Below the pieces are notes generated by a model. That model was not told the origin of the DNA. It worked only from the letters and a program-made list of their open reading frames with translations, and ran no database searches. Of a stretch of 64,000 bases of DNA, positions 47,932 to 60,195 are shown piece after piece. The DNA lies in assembly GCF_000344685.1 (NCBI RefSeq), contig NW_006920424.1, positions 738,940-802,939 on the forward strand, read 5' to 3'. Numbering within the stretch: the first letter of the stretch is position 1; each line of letters opens with the position of its first letter. The DNA comes from Gloeophyllum trabeum ATCC 11539. Lineage: Eukaryota > Basidiomycota > Agaricomycetes > Gloeophyllales > Gloeophyllaceae. The position numbers and the translations under genes are program-made.

Positions 47932-48456
47932 TTGTACTGTTATGTCTCGCGGGGTGTTCTCGCGACTTGGGCTGGATGGAAATTCTGTCTTGTACTACCT
48001 TTATCTTGCGGTGCTATACCGGTTACTCATTCACTTGCTTTCGTTTATATCACACCTTACGCTTACTCCCGCTTGGAAACCCTATCCAGATTATCTGCAT
48101 TATTATTATTGGTTTGGACTAGAGTCATATAGTTGCTATTCGCGTTCAAAAGTCACATATGTATACCCAGTCGCAATATACTCCTCGCAGGTTGCTCGCA
48201 GAACCGTTGGAAGTACTCTCTGAACAAGAAGGATGGTAAGCCGTGGCCGCTTGCTGGCCGCCATCTGAGCTCCTTGTCGACGACGGGGGCGCGCTGCCGC
48301 GGCGGTCGGCACAGCGGAGTATCTTGAGCCCGACGAGATTGGGGCTTGAGAACACTTGACTTCGACAGCTCCTTATAAGGTCGGTGGCTTTGCTGCTCGC
48401 ATGACTAACCAAGAAACGCCGTGAGTCGGGTCAGAGCACCGATACTTTCGACTCCC
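47932..48456. other. Intergenic region, no gene seen
   Basis: Head-to-tail spacer between the flippase and the Zn2Cys6 regulator. It contains the AT-rich 3' flank of the former and presumably the promoter of the latter. Confidence 0.45.
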
Positions 48457-51400
48457 ATGTCAGAGGAACCCGCTGCAGAAAAGCCTTCGACGTCGGTCTT
48501 GAAGGAACGGCGCTTCAAGCTTAGCAGGTTCGTAAGAACCCCTCTAGAGTCTCACCAAGACAGTATTAATAAAGGTGCATAAAATAGGGCCTGCGACCGA
48601 TGTCGGTGAGCTGAGCGCCTTTCAGTGACTCAGCTTGCAAAGAGTTAACGCAGAGGATTCTGCAGTCGCCGGAGGATCAAATGTGACGAGGGACATCCAT
48701 GTCAAGCATGTCTTAACTCAAACTCTGCTTGCACTTTCGAGGAGCCGGGGAAGAGAAGTCACCCTCACAAGTCCAAGTGCGCACTTTCCATCTCGCATGA
48801 GATTATAGCTCTGACGGTCTGGTAGGAGGACTGCGACCCTGGAGGATAGGATGCACCACTTGGAGAGTCTGATACAGGCAATCCCGCCGTCTGTCTTTGC
48901 TGCCGCAATGGCTGCCTCATCCTCCCAAACACCTCCCCCCGATCCCCGAAATAGCCCGCATACCTCTTTTGCTTCATCCACTCATACTTATCCCTCCGGC
49001 GTCCCCCCTAATGCGTTTCCTCTCACTAATCCGTCTACTCACTTCATGCGCGGGCGGTCGGGTTCCAGACAGTCAAGTCCGAATGACTCCCTTGGCTCTT
49101 TACTAGGACATACGCCTCAACAACGCGCAAGGGCGAGCACCGTGACATCAACTGATGACCTAGTTGAGGAGACCGCTCGAATGTCTCTATCACCTTCGTA
49201 TCTCTATCTGGACGATGAAGGATATACGCGGTGGCAGGGAGAAACTTCGGGTATGCCTCTTCTTGACCTGCTTGTTGATCGTAGTGCGGCAGCGGTGCGG
49301 CGGGAAGAACGAGAGGCGAGTCCTCAAGCGTCATGGAGTGACCGGAAGGACCATATCACGACGGAGGATTGGTTCCCTGACCGAACTCCTCGGAGGACGG
49401 ATATCAATCCTGAGATGCTATGGAAACTTATCACTTCTATCATATCTCCGGACCTCATGGACAGGTCGGTATTGTGGATGTCTCGTCACGATATTGGCCT
49501 TATCACTTCTGCATTACAGCCTTGTACAGTGCTATCTATCCACGTCCTATTATCTGCTCCCCTTTTTGCATGTGCCAACATTCCTTTCGGTAAGTCAGCT
49601 GATTCTTCTTATTGTGTTTGGTCCATTGACTTGGGTCGCCGAAGGATTACGGTAATCCTCAAAAATGGGGCGAGCCCGGCTTCGCGGCCTTCATTGTAGC
49701 TATATGCTGCCTGTCGTCTCGACATATTGATGACCCGCGTGTCCGAGCTGACCCCAACGATGGCGTCTCCGCCGGTGTTCAATGGTTTGAGTTATTTGCC
49801 CGGCTACGGACGCTACCAACAGCCGACCGACCGACACTTTACACCATTCAGGCCGTTCTAGTTGCTGGGGTGTACGCTGTCGGGCTTGGAAAGCTGTCCA
49901 GGGCGTTCGCATTGCTTGCCGAGTCGATTACCCTCTCCATCGACGCTGGTCTGCACCGCTCTGCTGATGCCTACGATATCTTCGATCCTGTGGAGGAGGA
50001 AGTGCGAAAACGCACGTTCTGGAGCGTATATTTATGGGATAAACAAGCGTGCGCACACTTCGGCCGTCCGCCCATGATCAGACTCAGGGATTGCGACGTA
50101 TCGGCCCCCGCAAAAGTGGACGACGAATACATCACCCGGGAAGGCATCGGCGTGCAGCCCCCAGACGTCGAACCCCGCATGAGCGCCTTCGGTAGCATCA
50201 TCCAGATGTTCATCGTCCTGGAGTCTGTGCTTGACGCGCCCCCGTCTCACAAATTCGGAGAACAATGCGCGTTCATGTCCCGAGTGACGTCCATATTATC
50301 CGGGTTCAAGCGACCACGGGACATGCGGGATGAGGAGGCGCTGCTGGACGAGATTTGCCGGAATGTTCCACCTCATTGGGCGCACTCCGTGGAGACGATG
50401 GCGAGCGACGATGTGATCCGTGTAACACAGGCGGAACGGCTGCACTGTATCGAGCAGTTCATCCGCATGTTGATCCACCGGCATCGGTTCTCGGAGCGTG
50501 TGGCGGAGCGGACGTACAATGGGTCTGACGAAGAACAGAACGAGGAAGAGCTCGAGGCGATGCGAGCAGCCCATGCGTGTGCTCTGCAGATTGTTTCGGC
50601 ACACCTGCACGTTGCTACAAAAGGCCTGATGACATACTGTACGCCGTTATTCCTGCGTCCTCCGTCAATACGTTTCTCTCACACAGGTCCCAGATGGTGT
50701 CCATGTTATCCACCAGCTCACGCAGGCTGGGAGGACGCTTGTCGCTATTTTGGTCAATAGCCATCATGATTCCATGCGACCATCAGTTGGCAGTGCTTTG
50801 GATGCCTTGCGTTCATGCGTTGGTCTGCTCAGGCGCTTCAGTGGGCGCTATGTATGCGGAATGCGATCAGGGGATCTTATGGAGGAGTTCTGTCGATGTA
50901 CGTCGCAACACTTGCTCCTGCTCTCAAGTCTTTTACTAATATATCGTGACGCATTCCAGTAACTCAAATCCCTCTGGACTCTCAAGCTCGAGCAGGAGAG
51001 GGAGGCAATAACACACGGCCTCCTTGGATAAGGCCAGTACGGAAGAAGACTCCGTCTACTGTGAGGTCGAATGGCAGCTCCAGCGACACCCCATCACAAC
51101 ACAACAGTCCCGAGGACTTCTCATCGGAAATGTTCATCGATGGAGTCTCTGGAAATGGAACCGCCATAGCCAATGCTTTCTCTCCGAAAAATGTCGGCTC
51201 CTCGGTACCGCGACAGGACACGCAGTCGCCCTACACATTCCTGAACCCAATGCCTGGGCGAAGTAGTGATGCGTCCATACCCATGTCTCCGAACGACTTC
51301 ATGGCCTTGCTCAATGATGGAGGACTGGACATGGCATCGCTATTCTCCTCACCCGCCGAGTTCACATCCCCCGGATTAATGGCTGAATCACCCACTGCGG

Positions 51401-51474
51401 CAGGCAGTGTCTATGGCGCTCCCATCTCACCATCGACGAATGGTAACGGCCTCATGGGTGTCTTTCCACCGTGA
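48457..51474 (+). CDS. Zn2Cys6 fungal transcription factor
   Basis: Eight exons give 873 residues: 48457-48527, 48588-48605, 48666-48776, 48826-49464, 49520-49589, 49645-50638, 50694-50897, 50960-51474. The binuclear zinc cluster, residues about 25-54, reads [20 protein letters not shown] and continues CLNSNSAC: a CX2CX6CX5CX2CX6C pattern with all six cysteines. A short linker and coiled-coil-like dimerisation stretch ([17 protein letters not shown]) follow. The middle homology (Fungal_trans) domain spans roughly 265-560, with [20 protein letters not shown], the [20 protein letters not shown] segment and surrounding helices. The C-terminal Ser/Pro-rich, acidic-hydrophobic tail ([19 protein letters not shown]) looks like an activation region. 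Targets are unknown; no co-regulated cluster is evident. Confidence 0.9.
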
Positions 51475-52016
51475 AGTCGAATTTGCGTCTGGATTCATCT
51501 GGTTTAGTCTGTTTTCCCTGAGTGTTTTTTTGGGGTCGCTTTGTCTGCATCATCTGTAGCTTCATTCACGCGCCGTCAACCATCAGCATTGTTGTATTTG
51601 TGGTAATTAGCTCTCATGAACAAGTTCGTCAGCAGTCACCTTCCGGACTGCCTCGGCCAGTGGCCTCACGCCGCGTACATATCTCGTGCTGTTACTGTAC
51701 GCACTGATGGAAACCGTGACAACAGTACTAGACCGTCTCCCGACTGCAATCGTTTCTTAGCGGGGTCCAGCGGCAGGTGCCGCCTCGCTTTTTACTTATA
51801 ATCCCTGGATTGAGGCCATGAAACTGTTCATGACTTAGCAACACAGGAGGTTGGTTGAACTGAGAGATGCCGTGCCATCGAATGTCGGAACTGCCTGAGA
51901 GGAGTTAATCGCGTGCGAACGAACATGGACCGCACGCCGAATCGTAAATGAGGTATACATTAACATTGGACGCTCAGCATCACTTACAGGTACATCCCCT
52001 GACAAGAACGACCGTA
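51475..52016. other. Convergent intergenic region
   Basis: Between the 3' ends of the Zn2Cys6 gene and the F-box gene. No coding motif or repeat recognised. Confidence 0.45.
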
Positions 52017-53903
52017 CTAGCGCACAACATCGACACCGACTATATCGACATATCGGATCCTATCAACGAAGCATGAATCAAAAAACTGAGAAACATTCCA
52101 TGGTTTGATCGACTTCGCGTTCTCTCCAGCGTGCTCACCGTCATCCTCGTCTTCGTCCTCATCCTCATCGCTCGGAATCATGCTGCCCATATCGACAGAA
52201 TCAAAGAAAACGTCCATATCACCGCCGACACTCATGCTGAGGGCCATCATATCTGCCTCCCACTCCTGTCCTATATCCCTACCCTGCCCGAACAGTTCCA
52301 ATCGCGTCTCTTCCAGGAAAAGCCCCTCGGCAGTTCGATCTGCGAGGATCTCCTCCACCACGTCAAGCTGCTCCTGAATGCCTGTGACATGAAGCCTCTT
52401 GAGGTTCGGGCAAATATGTCTGGATTCCGCTGGAGGACTGGACCGTGGCTTTAGTGACTGAATCGCCGGTAGTGACATAGTGTCGATAGATAAGGCTTGC
52501 AGGTTCCGCAACTTTGAGAGAAGATTTGCCAGCGGCTCGGATTGCTGCAGTTGAAGGCGACGCAATCTCAGCTGCTCAAGAGCTGGAAAGGGTATCGCAT
52601 CTGTGCGAAGGCTCCCATTATCTCTGGTACCTCCGAGCCAGTTTATGAGGTCTGTCGCGTCGTCTTCGCCAGAACTGATAGGATGGCCGGCGTCCTCCAG
52701 CTCCAGATTCTCGAGTTCCCTTGCTACGAGCATCTTCAACACTTGCATCGAGACGTGCGAGTCCACGTATCCGACGCATAGGGTCCTCAGATTACTGAGT
52801 GCTACGGTGCGTGATTCCAGTATGTCCGAGTCCTCGATATTTTCTGGGTCCCAAATTGGACCGCTAGCTTGTAAGATGAGCTTGGATAACTGCGGGCATG
52901 CTTCCAGCAGTCGGACGAACTGGTGGAGCTTCGGCATGACGTCTCGACAGTGGTAAGATAGTTCCAGGGTCTTGATGGCGGCACACGGGGACGGGATATG
53001 GGTGTCGGGCGGCGGCGGCAGGCGAGACCAGTCTAAGTGCACTCCCGATAAAAGCAGTCGCTTTAATCTCGGTATACACGAGAATAGATTCCCGTCCTGC
53101 TGCGAGATGACGAGTGGCAATGGAGCCGGGTCTCGCATGTTCTCCGGATAGAATATCGGCGAGTAACATGCGTACTCATTGCACCGCATGAATGTAAGAG
53201 ACTCCAAAAGAGGAGCAACGATAATCGATAGATTTGAAGCACCTGAATACGTTTGGATGAAGTGAGGCTTGCTCAAGCAGTCGAGAATAGCGTGCATGGG
53301 CGCGTATATATCGCTGAGGATGATGAGTGAACGCCATCTGGAGACGTATTTCAAGAGATACGCTAGGGATCCTCGCGCATCTACAGGTAAGAAGGACTTC
53401 CAATTGAGCTGGCTGATGAAATAATTATGAGTGGCTCAGTGGCGCAGGTAAGGTCAGTGAACGTACTCCTCCGACCCTTCGGGCTCCGTGAAGTCCCATT
53501 GCGGGTCCCTGGCATCTATGAGAATGTCTATCGGTGATGACTGTGACCTAGAGATGTATAGTCCTAGTCGACGGGTGTCGAGGTATCTGTTACGGACCTG
53601 GGGTGACCTAGCGTCCCCAGGCCACTGTCCCGCTGAATAGCGAGGATCTTCATCGCTCTTGACAATATCTGCCTTTGTTACGCAGATGTTGGTCCACAAC
53701 TCCAGCGTAGACAATGCGACTTGACGCCAATGTCTGCAAACCTGGGCCACTGTAGTTGGCAGGTCGGTGCGGAAGCGATGGATATCCCATTCCTCGCCGA
53801 ATTCGTACCACCGCTTTTCGTTAGAGCTTGTGTATGTTCCGAGAATGAAGATATAAGAAAGCAGTTCGACGGGGAGATTGTCGATCGAGGAAGGCGAAGT
53901 CAT
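52017..53903 (-). CDS. F-box protein (SCF ubiquitin ligase adaptor type)
   Basis: Two exons (53903-53467 and 53412-52017) give 610 residues. The N-terminal F-box, about residues 6-62, reads IDNLPVELLSYIFILGT and continues to TVAQVCRHWRQVALSTLELW. This is the Skp1-binding pattern common in expanded Agaricomycete families. The rest alternates Leu-rich segments (LSNLRTLCVGYVDSH, LRNLQALSIDTMSLPAI, CPNLKRLHVTGIQ), suggesting a leucine-rich-repeat-like target-binding domain. An acidic run, SDEDEDEDEDDGEHAGEN, lies near the C-terminus. The intron was placed so that SED is followed by QLNWKSFLPVDARGS. It probably recruits an unknown substrate for ubiquitination. Confidence 0.82.
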
Positions 53904-54297
53904 TTGTTACTAGATGGTCGACAATAAAATGGAAGACAAACGGACGAACGGAAAGAGTATAATAGCCTTGAGCCACTCGGACCCACTGCCCTTTCCCCCT
54001 CATATTTGATAGTCGTAGACAAAAGGCCAAGTCTCAGATGGCATCACACAGATGGCCATTGTTCCTCGGCAAGTCGTCGGTTCCAGACGTGTCGCGCGAA
54101 TCACGTGGCTCAAATGACAGACACGTGACTGGAACGCGCCTCAGCACCAAGCAATAACGCTGATTATTCGGTTCCAGCTTGATTTCGAGGGAAGTGTACC
54201 TCAATTAAAGCTCAACAACATATGGCAGCGGCCGATAACGACCTGTTCAGCGGGCGCGTGCATCAACTATAGTCCCTCTAGTGACATGTCCATCCCC
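53904..54297. other. Intergenic spacer
   Basis: Between the F-box start and the 3' end of the lactonase-like gene, both on the minus strand. No features seen beyond the presumed F-box promoter. Confidence 0.4.
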
Positions 54298-55921
54298 TTA
54301 AGGATACGCCAGATCAATGCCCTGAGCCTGGATCCTGGCGAGATATATTGTGGTCTCGTCTAGGATAACGAGGCGACCAGGACCCGCAAATATCATGTTT
54401 GCTGAGGTGGAGTTCAGGAAGAACTTGCCGATTAAGGTACCCTCCGAGTTCCAGACCTGGGTGATGATGCGTCATTTTAGTCTGCCCCCCTCCCAGGAGT
54501 TGAAACGGACCTGAATACCGTCTCCACAGCCGGAGTAGACATTACCAAGCGAATCAACTTGAATACCGTCGGGGACACCCGCGTCGGCGTATGCGAAGAC
54601 GCGTCGGTTGGTGAAGGCTTGGGTGAGAGGGTCGATATCGAAGGCGTAGCTGTTATACGGAGATAAGTGGACATGACAAGGCGTTGGATTTTAATTCATG
54701 AGAATGGTTAAGAGCTTACATCGTTGCCGGAAGGGTCTGATCAAAACCCTCGAAGCCACCAGAAACTCCAGTATCCGTCCTGGGATATGCTTACCGTAAG
54801 CCGCGATACAGGCACTGGCACAGTAATACTCACACGTATGCTACCGTTTCGGAGGGATTGAATGCAACACCATTGCACTTGTTGAAACCATCCGCTACGA
54901 CCTTGACCGCCCCCGTGGCCGGATTGTACCGGTAAACCTGCGTTGGCAAACCGGGAGCGGGGCGGAACTGATTGAGATATCCGTAACTGGCGCGTCGCCA
55001 CTGGTCAGATCCATTCATTTGAATATACACCCGCGCTCACGTTGGATCGGTGAAAAAGATGTTCCCACTCTGTCTGTGAATCTTCACGTCGTTCAAAGAA
55101 TTGAATTGACGGCCAAAGTAGTTATCCAAAAGGACTGTCACGTTGTAGGGGGGGTTCGGGTTCACCAAGGCCAGGGAGGGTGGAAATAGCGCGCGTCCGG
55201 ACGTCACCAGTACCAGGTTTCCGTAGTAGGGACCAGTGCCGCCGTTGGTCATTTGGATGGTGTCGGCCAACGGCAGCTTCACGCAGATCTTACATGTCTG
55301 ACAGGACTTGGGGGGGAAAGTCGCTCACCTCTGTAACTTGGACATTCACATTGGCTGGCGTAGTGCCGGCGGCGCTGACGGCACTCTCCACTTCCGTCAT
55401 ACTGATCTTACCAACGACGCTGTTGTTGTACCAGTTGCTGTAGCCCAGGGTACCTCCATCATTACTCGTGAAGAAGACCTCGTCGAGCTCTGGGACATAT
55501 ATAGGTGCTTCGTGAGCGAAGGCGAAGCCTGGATTGTAGGCGATGCTCTGGATAGACGGGGATTCGCCGAGCACCGTGGTGACGAACGAGGGGTCAAAGA
55601 TCTGGAAAAAAGGTGCGGTCGCGTTCGTAGGGTTGAAGTAGCCTGTCACTGAATTATTCCTGAAGGTATCGTTCTCGCCAATAACGGCAAACGAGAAAGG
55701 ATCGAGATACTACAAGTTGAGTTAGTTCAATTCACGACGGGTAATCGCCACGGTGACACGGGTGTACGGAAAAGACTAGTCGCCGGTTGACATACCACGG
55801 ACTGAGGAGGTAGCGGGACAGGAAGTGTCCAGCGCTTTTCGACCTCTGCCGACACAGACCTGACATGGATCAGGCCCGCCAGTATGGCCACGGCCACCGC
55901 AAGCGTCGCTCGTATGGCCAT
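54298..55921 (-). CDS. Secreted SMP-30/gluconolactonase-like lactonohydrolase
   Basis: The start MAIRATLAVAVAILAGLIHV (55921) is chosen because it opens directly with a signal peptide; an upstream in-frame Met at 55954 would bury it. First exons: 55921-55796, 55709-55329, then from 55288 on, with further introns near 55047-54990, 54835-54780, 54710-54665 and 54500-54450. Beta-propeller landmarks of the SMP-30/lactonase family are SLNDVKIHRQSGNIFFTDPT (metal-site Asn/Asp region), FNKCNGVAFNPSETVAYVTD, AGVPDGIQVDSLGNVYSGCG and IGKFFLNS. The last exon ends IQAQGIDLAYP. Several N-glycosylation sites (NDT, NNS, NAT) fit secretion. Probably hydrolyses a sugar lactone or related ester, but the substrate is unknown. 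Confidence 0.85.
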
Positions 55922-55954
55922 CTTGAGATCCGGAGAATCCAGCACCAGTACCAC

Positions 55955-58840
55955 CTGCCGCAGAGCAGGCTAGGCGCGAAAGTCGATGGGGGAAAGACAC
56001 CGGCTTAGATACCTTCATGACCTATCTGCTGAGCTCATAATATGGGAAGAGCAAGAATTTCCGGGGATATTCCTCGACGTATTCTTACGGCGCGCCGAGC
56101 AGCTGACCTGCCCGACAGTGATCAGGAGCGCCGGAAGAATTCCGTCAGGCGTACGCGATTATCCCACAAGTATGCCGGGATGGCGTCCTATGGCAAAGCA
56201 GAAGACGCACTGTAAGCCCTTGACGTCATAAAGAAAATAATATATGAGGATATCGTCTAAGGGCTAAGTGTACGTAAAAGGACAGAGTCAACGTATGTTT
56301 GACAGACGAAGAGGAGGCGAGTGTTCGAGTTGGTCGAGCCAGTAGCCTGGATATTTGAGAAAGTGGTCGACGGTGTAAAAATCTGCCAGGAAGGAGGACT
56401 CAGAAGAGGCGCAGAGTGTAACGTGGACAGCAGAAGCGATCCCGGGCCGCCATAGCCGAGCTTCGGAAGCTTCACGCGATACGATTGTCGAGCAAAAAAC
56501 ATCCGTACGTATCCGACATTGGCCCGTGGTATAATTGTGCACTTGCGCTCCTATAATGAAGAAAATCAGGCGATGGTACTAGCACTTGTTCAACACGATG
56601 GGCGCATTCGATGAAAAATACTCATCTCTTCACCGGATACAATTCCTAAGCTGCAAGGACCTTCTCTACTCTGTCGAGGCCGCAGGGCATGACCTCTTGG
56701 GTGGGGGGGAGTGGGGGACGGCGACCATTCCACGCCCTCAACGGCATCAAGACATGCAAACGGTAGTCTGATTGAGCAGTCTCGAAAGCTCCAAGTCATT
56801 CGCCTTACACAGTAGCAAATCCAAGTATTCACCATCCTCGCATCTGGGTAAAAGAATGGGAATTTGAAGGGGTTTGCCTATCAGCTCTATAGCCGCCGAA
56901 TATCACGCTGGCCGGGTTCAGGGGGTTCAGGCGTATAACAATGCGTGGTCTGCACACCTGAACTGAACAGTATAGACCGCGTCAAACCACACAGTATGAG
57001 AAGAACTTGTACATGGACGTACTCTGGTCCGCTGTCAAGCGTTAGCACACGCATACACGCCACCCCTGGCACGATGGCCTTTCGGGAAAAGAGGGAGACC
57101 GATTGACACGGGACCCTTCCTATGCAATTCCCAGCACTGACAGTTCTTCTCGTAATATTCGTGAATTCCGTGAACAGCGCGCAACTGATGAAGCATTCAT
57201 GAGGGACAAAGTGTCTGCGCATGTACGCCGGGCTGTGGCTGCAATGTGGCAAGCCTCTACTAACCGACAACATTTTTCCCACGGCCTTTGCTACAGTGTG
57301 AGGCGCTCAAAACCGACCACTCGGCAATAGGCGAGCCGCGGATCCTATCACGATCGTGAGAAAAGACTTTTAGGTCCCGAAAACCAGACCAATCGATTCC
57401 TTTTCACGAGAGCTTTCGAGCCATCTGATTATTTTCTCGAAATTCCGAGTTTTAAGAATTTAATCCTTCACATATTTGAATTTGGGTCGGAGATGTAGCG
57501 GAGTTACCATAAAGGGGAGCTTTGTAATCACGGCCAGGGTAGCCGAGCCACGTGCCTGGCTAGGGTTAGGGTGAAGGCACTACTTGCTTTGGACGTGTGG
57601 CCCGGTGTGGGACACTCCCTATCGCAGGAATTCCATCGGAGACCCCCATTTACGTCCTATACAACCATATTTGAGTGATCAGGACGCAGCTGGCTCCCAA
57701 ATAAATGAGGTTACGCTCGGTGACCCCATATTTGAACGCTTACGTAAGCACCCAAAAAAATGAAAATGCAGGATTACGCGTCTTTTGGCCAGGTTTATGT
57801 TTCAAATTTTTTTCTCGCCGCCTACGGCGGCATAATTAAGGTGCCACAGAGGTGCCGACTCTTAGTGACATACACTGTACGCGCCTTCACTTGTGTTTGT
57901 GTCGGGATCAAAACTGCTGCCCATCAATGATGCTTGGACGGTTGAACTTGAGTAGCGGTCGATCACTTATTCAATGCACCGAGCAATGCCCTGCTCACTT
58001 CGAAGTCGATTCGGTGAGGTCAGTGAAGGGTTGTAGCGCTTGCAAATGCCCGCAGCGGGACCTATATACGGGCCCTTTTCCAACATAAGGAATACTAAGC
58101 CTCGTGACAAAAATGAGGACCATGATTTGTCCTCACTGGACACTCGCTTATTCGGAGAATCCTAGGACTTGCCCTTGAGGTATGTCCCTGTGACGAATGA
58201 ACCACAACAGTACAGTAGCTAACGTAATTATAGAGTCACTGTACTCGCTGCGCGAGCAGCCAGAATTGAACTCACGCTCAAGAGTCTACTCTTGAGCTTG
58301 CCTTAAATTGAAGATATATACCTTCTCAAGACGCCTGCACGCCATCGGATGCGAGGGGATCACGATTGCCACCGTCACTGGTTAGGGTGACGCAGCCCTT
58401 CTGCCGACGGTTCGTGCTATGTATATGTTGTACAGGTAGAGCAAGTTTCGTTAATCCGCTTGGGTCGAGACTAAACCAAGTCAAGATCCTCCGCTCGGAC
58501 TGATGCTGGCTCTGACCGAGATCTTTCGTATCTGAAGCTTCTCCAGCTTATAGATACGCTACATTGATAACCTCATTATCGGCGCGTTGATTGGCCTCGG
58601 GATCTCTTAGAAGCAGTCCATTGGGGCTTGGCGGCACACAGTGTTCTTTCCTATGCCGTATGCCCATGGGAATGGGGTGCCCTCGCGCTGCGCCCTAAGC
58701 TTCATGAAGCGCTCCTACTTAACGTCCTTGCTTGTCATAGGACCCTTTCCTCTTGCGACGGCCATCAGGACCGTTCAACGCAGAGCCACCCGGAATTCTT
58801 GCGCGGTAGGCCGTCACGGCGTCTTCTCTACTAATGAGAG
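55955..58840. other. Gene-poor region with AT-rich block
   Basis: Nearly 3 kb without a supported gene. Around 57360-57850 an AT-rich block carries three CATATTTGA copies, the palindrome TCACGATCGTGA (57348-57359) and an inverted repeat GCCGCC-TAC-GGCGGC (about 57820). This looks like old repeat DNA but lacks recognisable ends. A perfect 22-bp palindrome lies at 58276-58297. Confidence 0.4.
58276..58297. repeat. Perfect 22-bp inverted repeat
   Basis: GCTCAAGAGT-CT-ACTCTTGAGC: two 10-base arms with a 2-base centre. It sits beside another short palindrome, GCTGCGCGAGCAGC (about 58248-58261), and a B-box-like sequence on the minus strand. Function unknown. Confidence 0.6.
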
Positions 58841-60195
58841 ATGCTCGAACCGCTGGCTCTGATTGACTGGAGTGATCCCGGCGAGATTGAACGAGATGCG
58901 GGTATCTACGAGAAGGTCATGGCATTTTTCATGGGGATCTATGGGTTCGTGATCTGCGTGCGGTGTAGCTATGTCTAACTTCTCCGTACCAGATACGATT
59001 TTCTGCAAACCTTATGGTTTGAATGGTGGATCATAACAGGGAAAGTTCACTTCAAATGGCCCTATGTGAGTATTCTCGTACCGTCTGCCTGGGTGGTGTC
59101 TGATGTCGTCGCCAAGATTCCGTACTTCTTAGGTCGTTATTCCGTTATTGCCATGTTCGCGGTCCTGTGAGATTCCTGCGCATAGCTTCCTCACTAGCAT
59201 GGATTCATTCGGTTCCTCAACAGGAACAAGCTGGACTACCACTCAATTATGGCTGAGTGCGATGGTGTGTGCGATGTCTGTAAGAGTATCGCGACCCCTT
59301 CCCTAACCAAACAAGATAGTGGAGTATAAATTTATAGCAGTGCGTGGAACTTCTGCTTCGGTTACAGCTGGTCATGGACCTTTCGTTAGGTGACCTTTAT
59401 GCTCGGAACTGGCTGCGCTTCGTTAAATCTTGCCATACGGACGTGAGCACGTCTCCCTGTGGTCTTTACGTCGCTGTCCTCACGTCTACGGACTAAGGGC
59501 TCTCATATGGAAGTACAAGGGGTATGCAGTGACGACTCTCATTGCAATAGCGGCCGTTCATTGGTACTGTGTTATCAATGGTGAGTCGACCCCGCTTTTT
59601 GTCCGTCGCTTAGTGTCCGTCGCTTAGACCAACGGTCCTGTCTGGATAGCTGCTGTGAAATTTATTCGGACGGACTATGATAGCTTCTTCGGCGCTTGCC
59701 TCATCGTCCAAACACATCAGGACGCACTCACCGCCTTATATATCGCCAGTAAGGGCTCTTGGTCTCCCAGCCGAGTTAAATCTGATTTATCACTGCAGCC
59801 TTGATATTCGATATGCTCATTCTGATTGCCAGTATCGTTGGGCTATTGAGGGGGAGCTCCGACATGCGCGGTTGGCATATGCACGATATAAGAAGAGTTT
59901 TATTTCGGCAAGGCATCGAGTACTTCCTCCTTACCTCTCTTGTCAACACGTCATCTGTGGTCAGTATCTCATCAACCATTTGTTAGATGGGCAATTCATG
60001 CTGTGGCTTTGGTATTAGGTTTTCGCGAGGTTGAATTACAATAGTAAGCTCCCCAATCGCGCCGCCCATCATGCCGGACTAATTGATTGTGTGGCCAGCT
60101 ATCATGGACATCATTTTGAGCGTACCAGGTGCGCATCCCTTATAACTCTCTAGCCCTTACGCTAAAGGCGTTCTCCAGCCTTAGTGATCAGGTAG
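58841..60195 (+). CDS. Multi-span membrane protein, Agaricomycete family (possibly decayed)
   Basis: Starts MLEPLALIDWSDPGEIERDA. Exons include 58841-58944, 58993-59065 (DFLQTLWFEWWIITGKVHFK), 59117-59166 and 59224-59284. Then comes ASLNLAIRT joined to ALIWKYKGYAVTTLIAIAAV, a segment VWIAAVKFIRTDYDSFFGAC and the spans DMLILIASIVGLLRG. After the helix-breaking DIRRVLFRQGIEYFLLTSL come VFARLNYN and IMDIILSVP, with a stop at 60193-60195. This order matches a large mushroom family of multi-helix membrane proteins of unknown function (DUF6533/6534-like). Two joints do not keep frame by my reading: around 59340-59400, and at 59580-59630 where a 14-bp tandem duplication repeats a CTTAG acceptor. The gene may therefore be a pseudogene or have unusual splicing. 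Confidence 0.5.
59601..59627 (+). repeat. 14-bp tandem duplication with repeated splice acceptor
   Basis: GTCCGTCGCTTAG occurs at 59601-59613 and again at 59615-59627. It lies at the 3' end of an intron of the membrane-protein gene, creating two TTAG acceptors 14 nt apart. Confidence 0.7.

Noticed and set aside
57570..57590. Telomere-like TAGGGTTAGGG
   Set aside because: Only two units within ordinary sequence, as also near 20586 and 58382. Not a telomeric array.
58240..58330. Possible tRNA on the minus strand (GTTCAATTC B-box-like)
   Set aside because: No A box, no matching acceptor stem, and a mismatch in the T stem; only palindromes remain.
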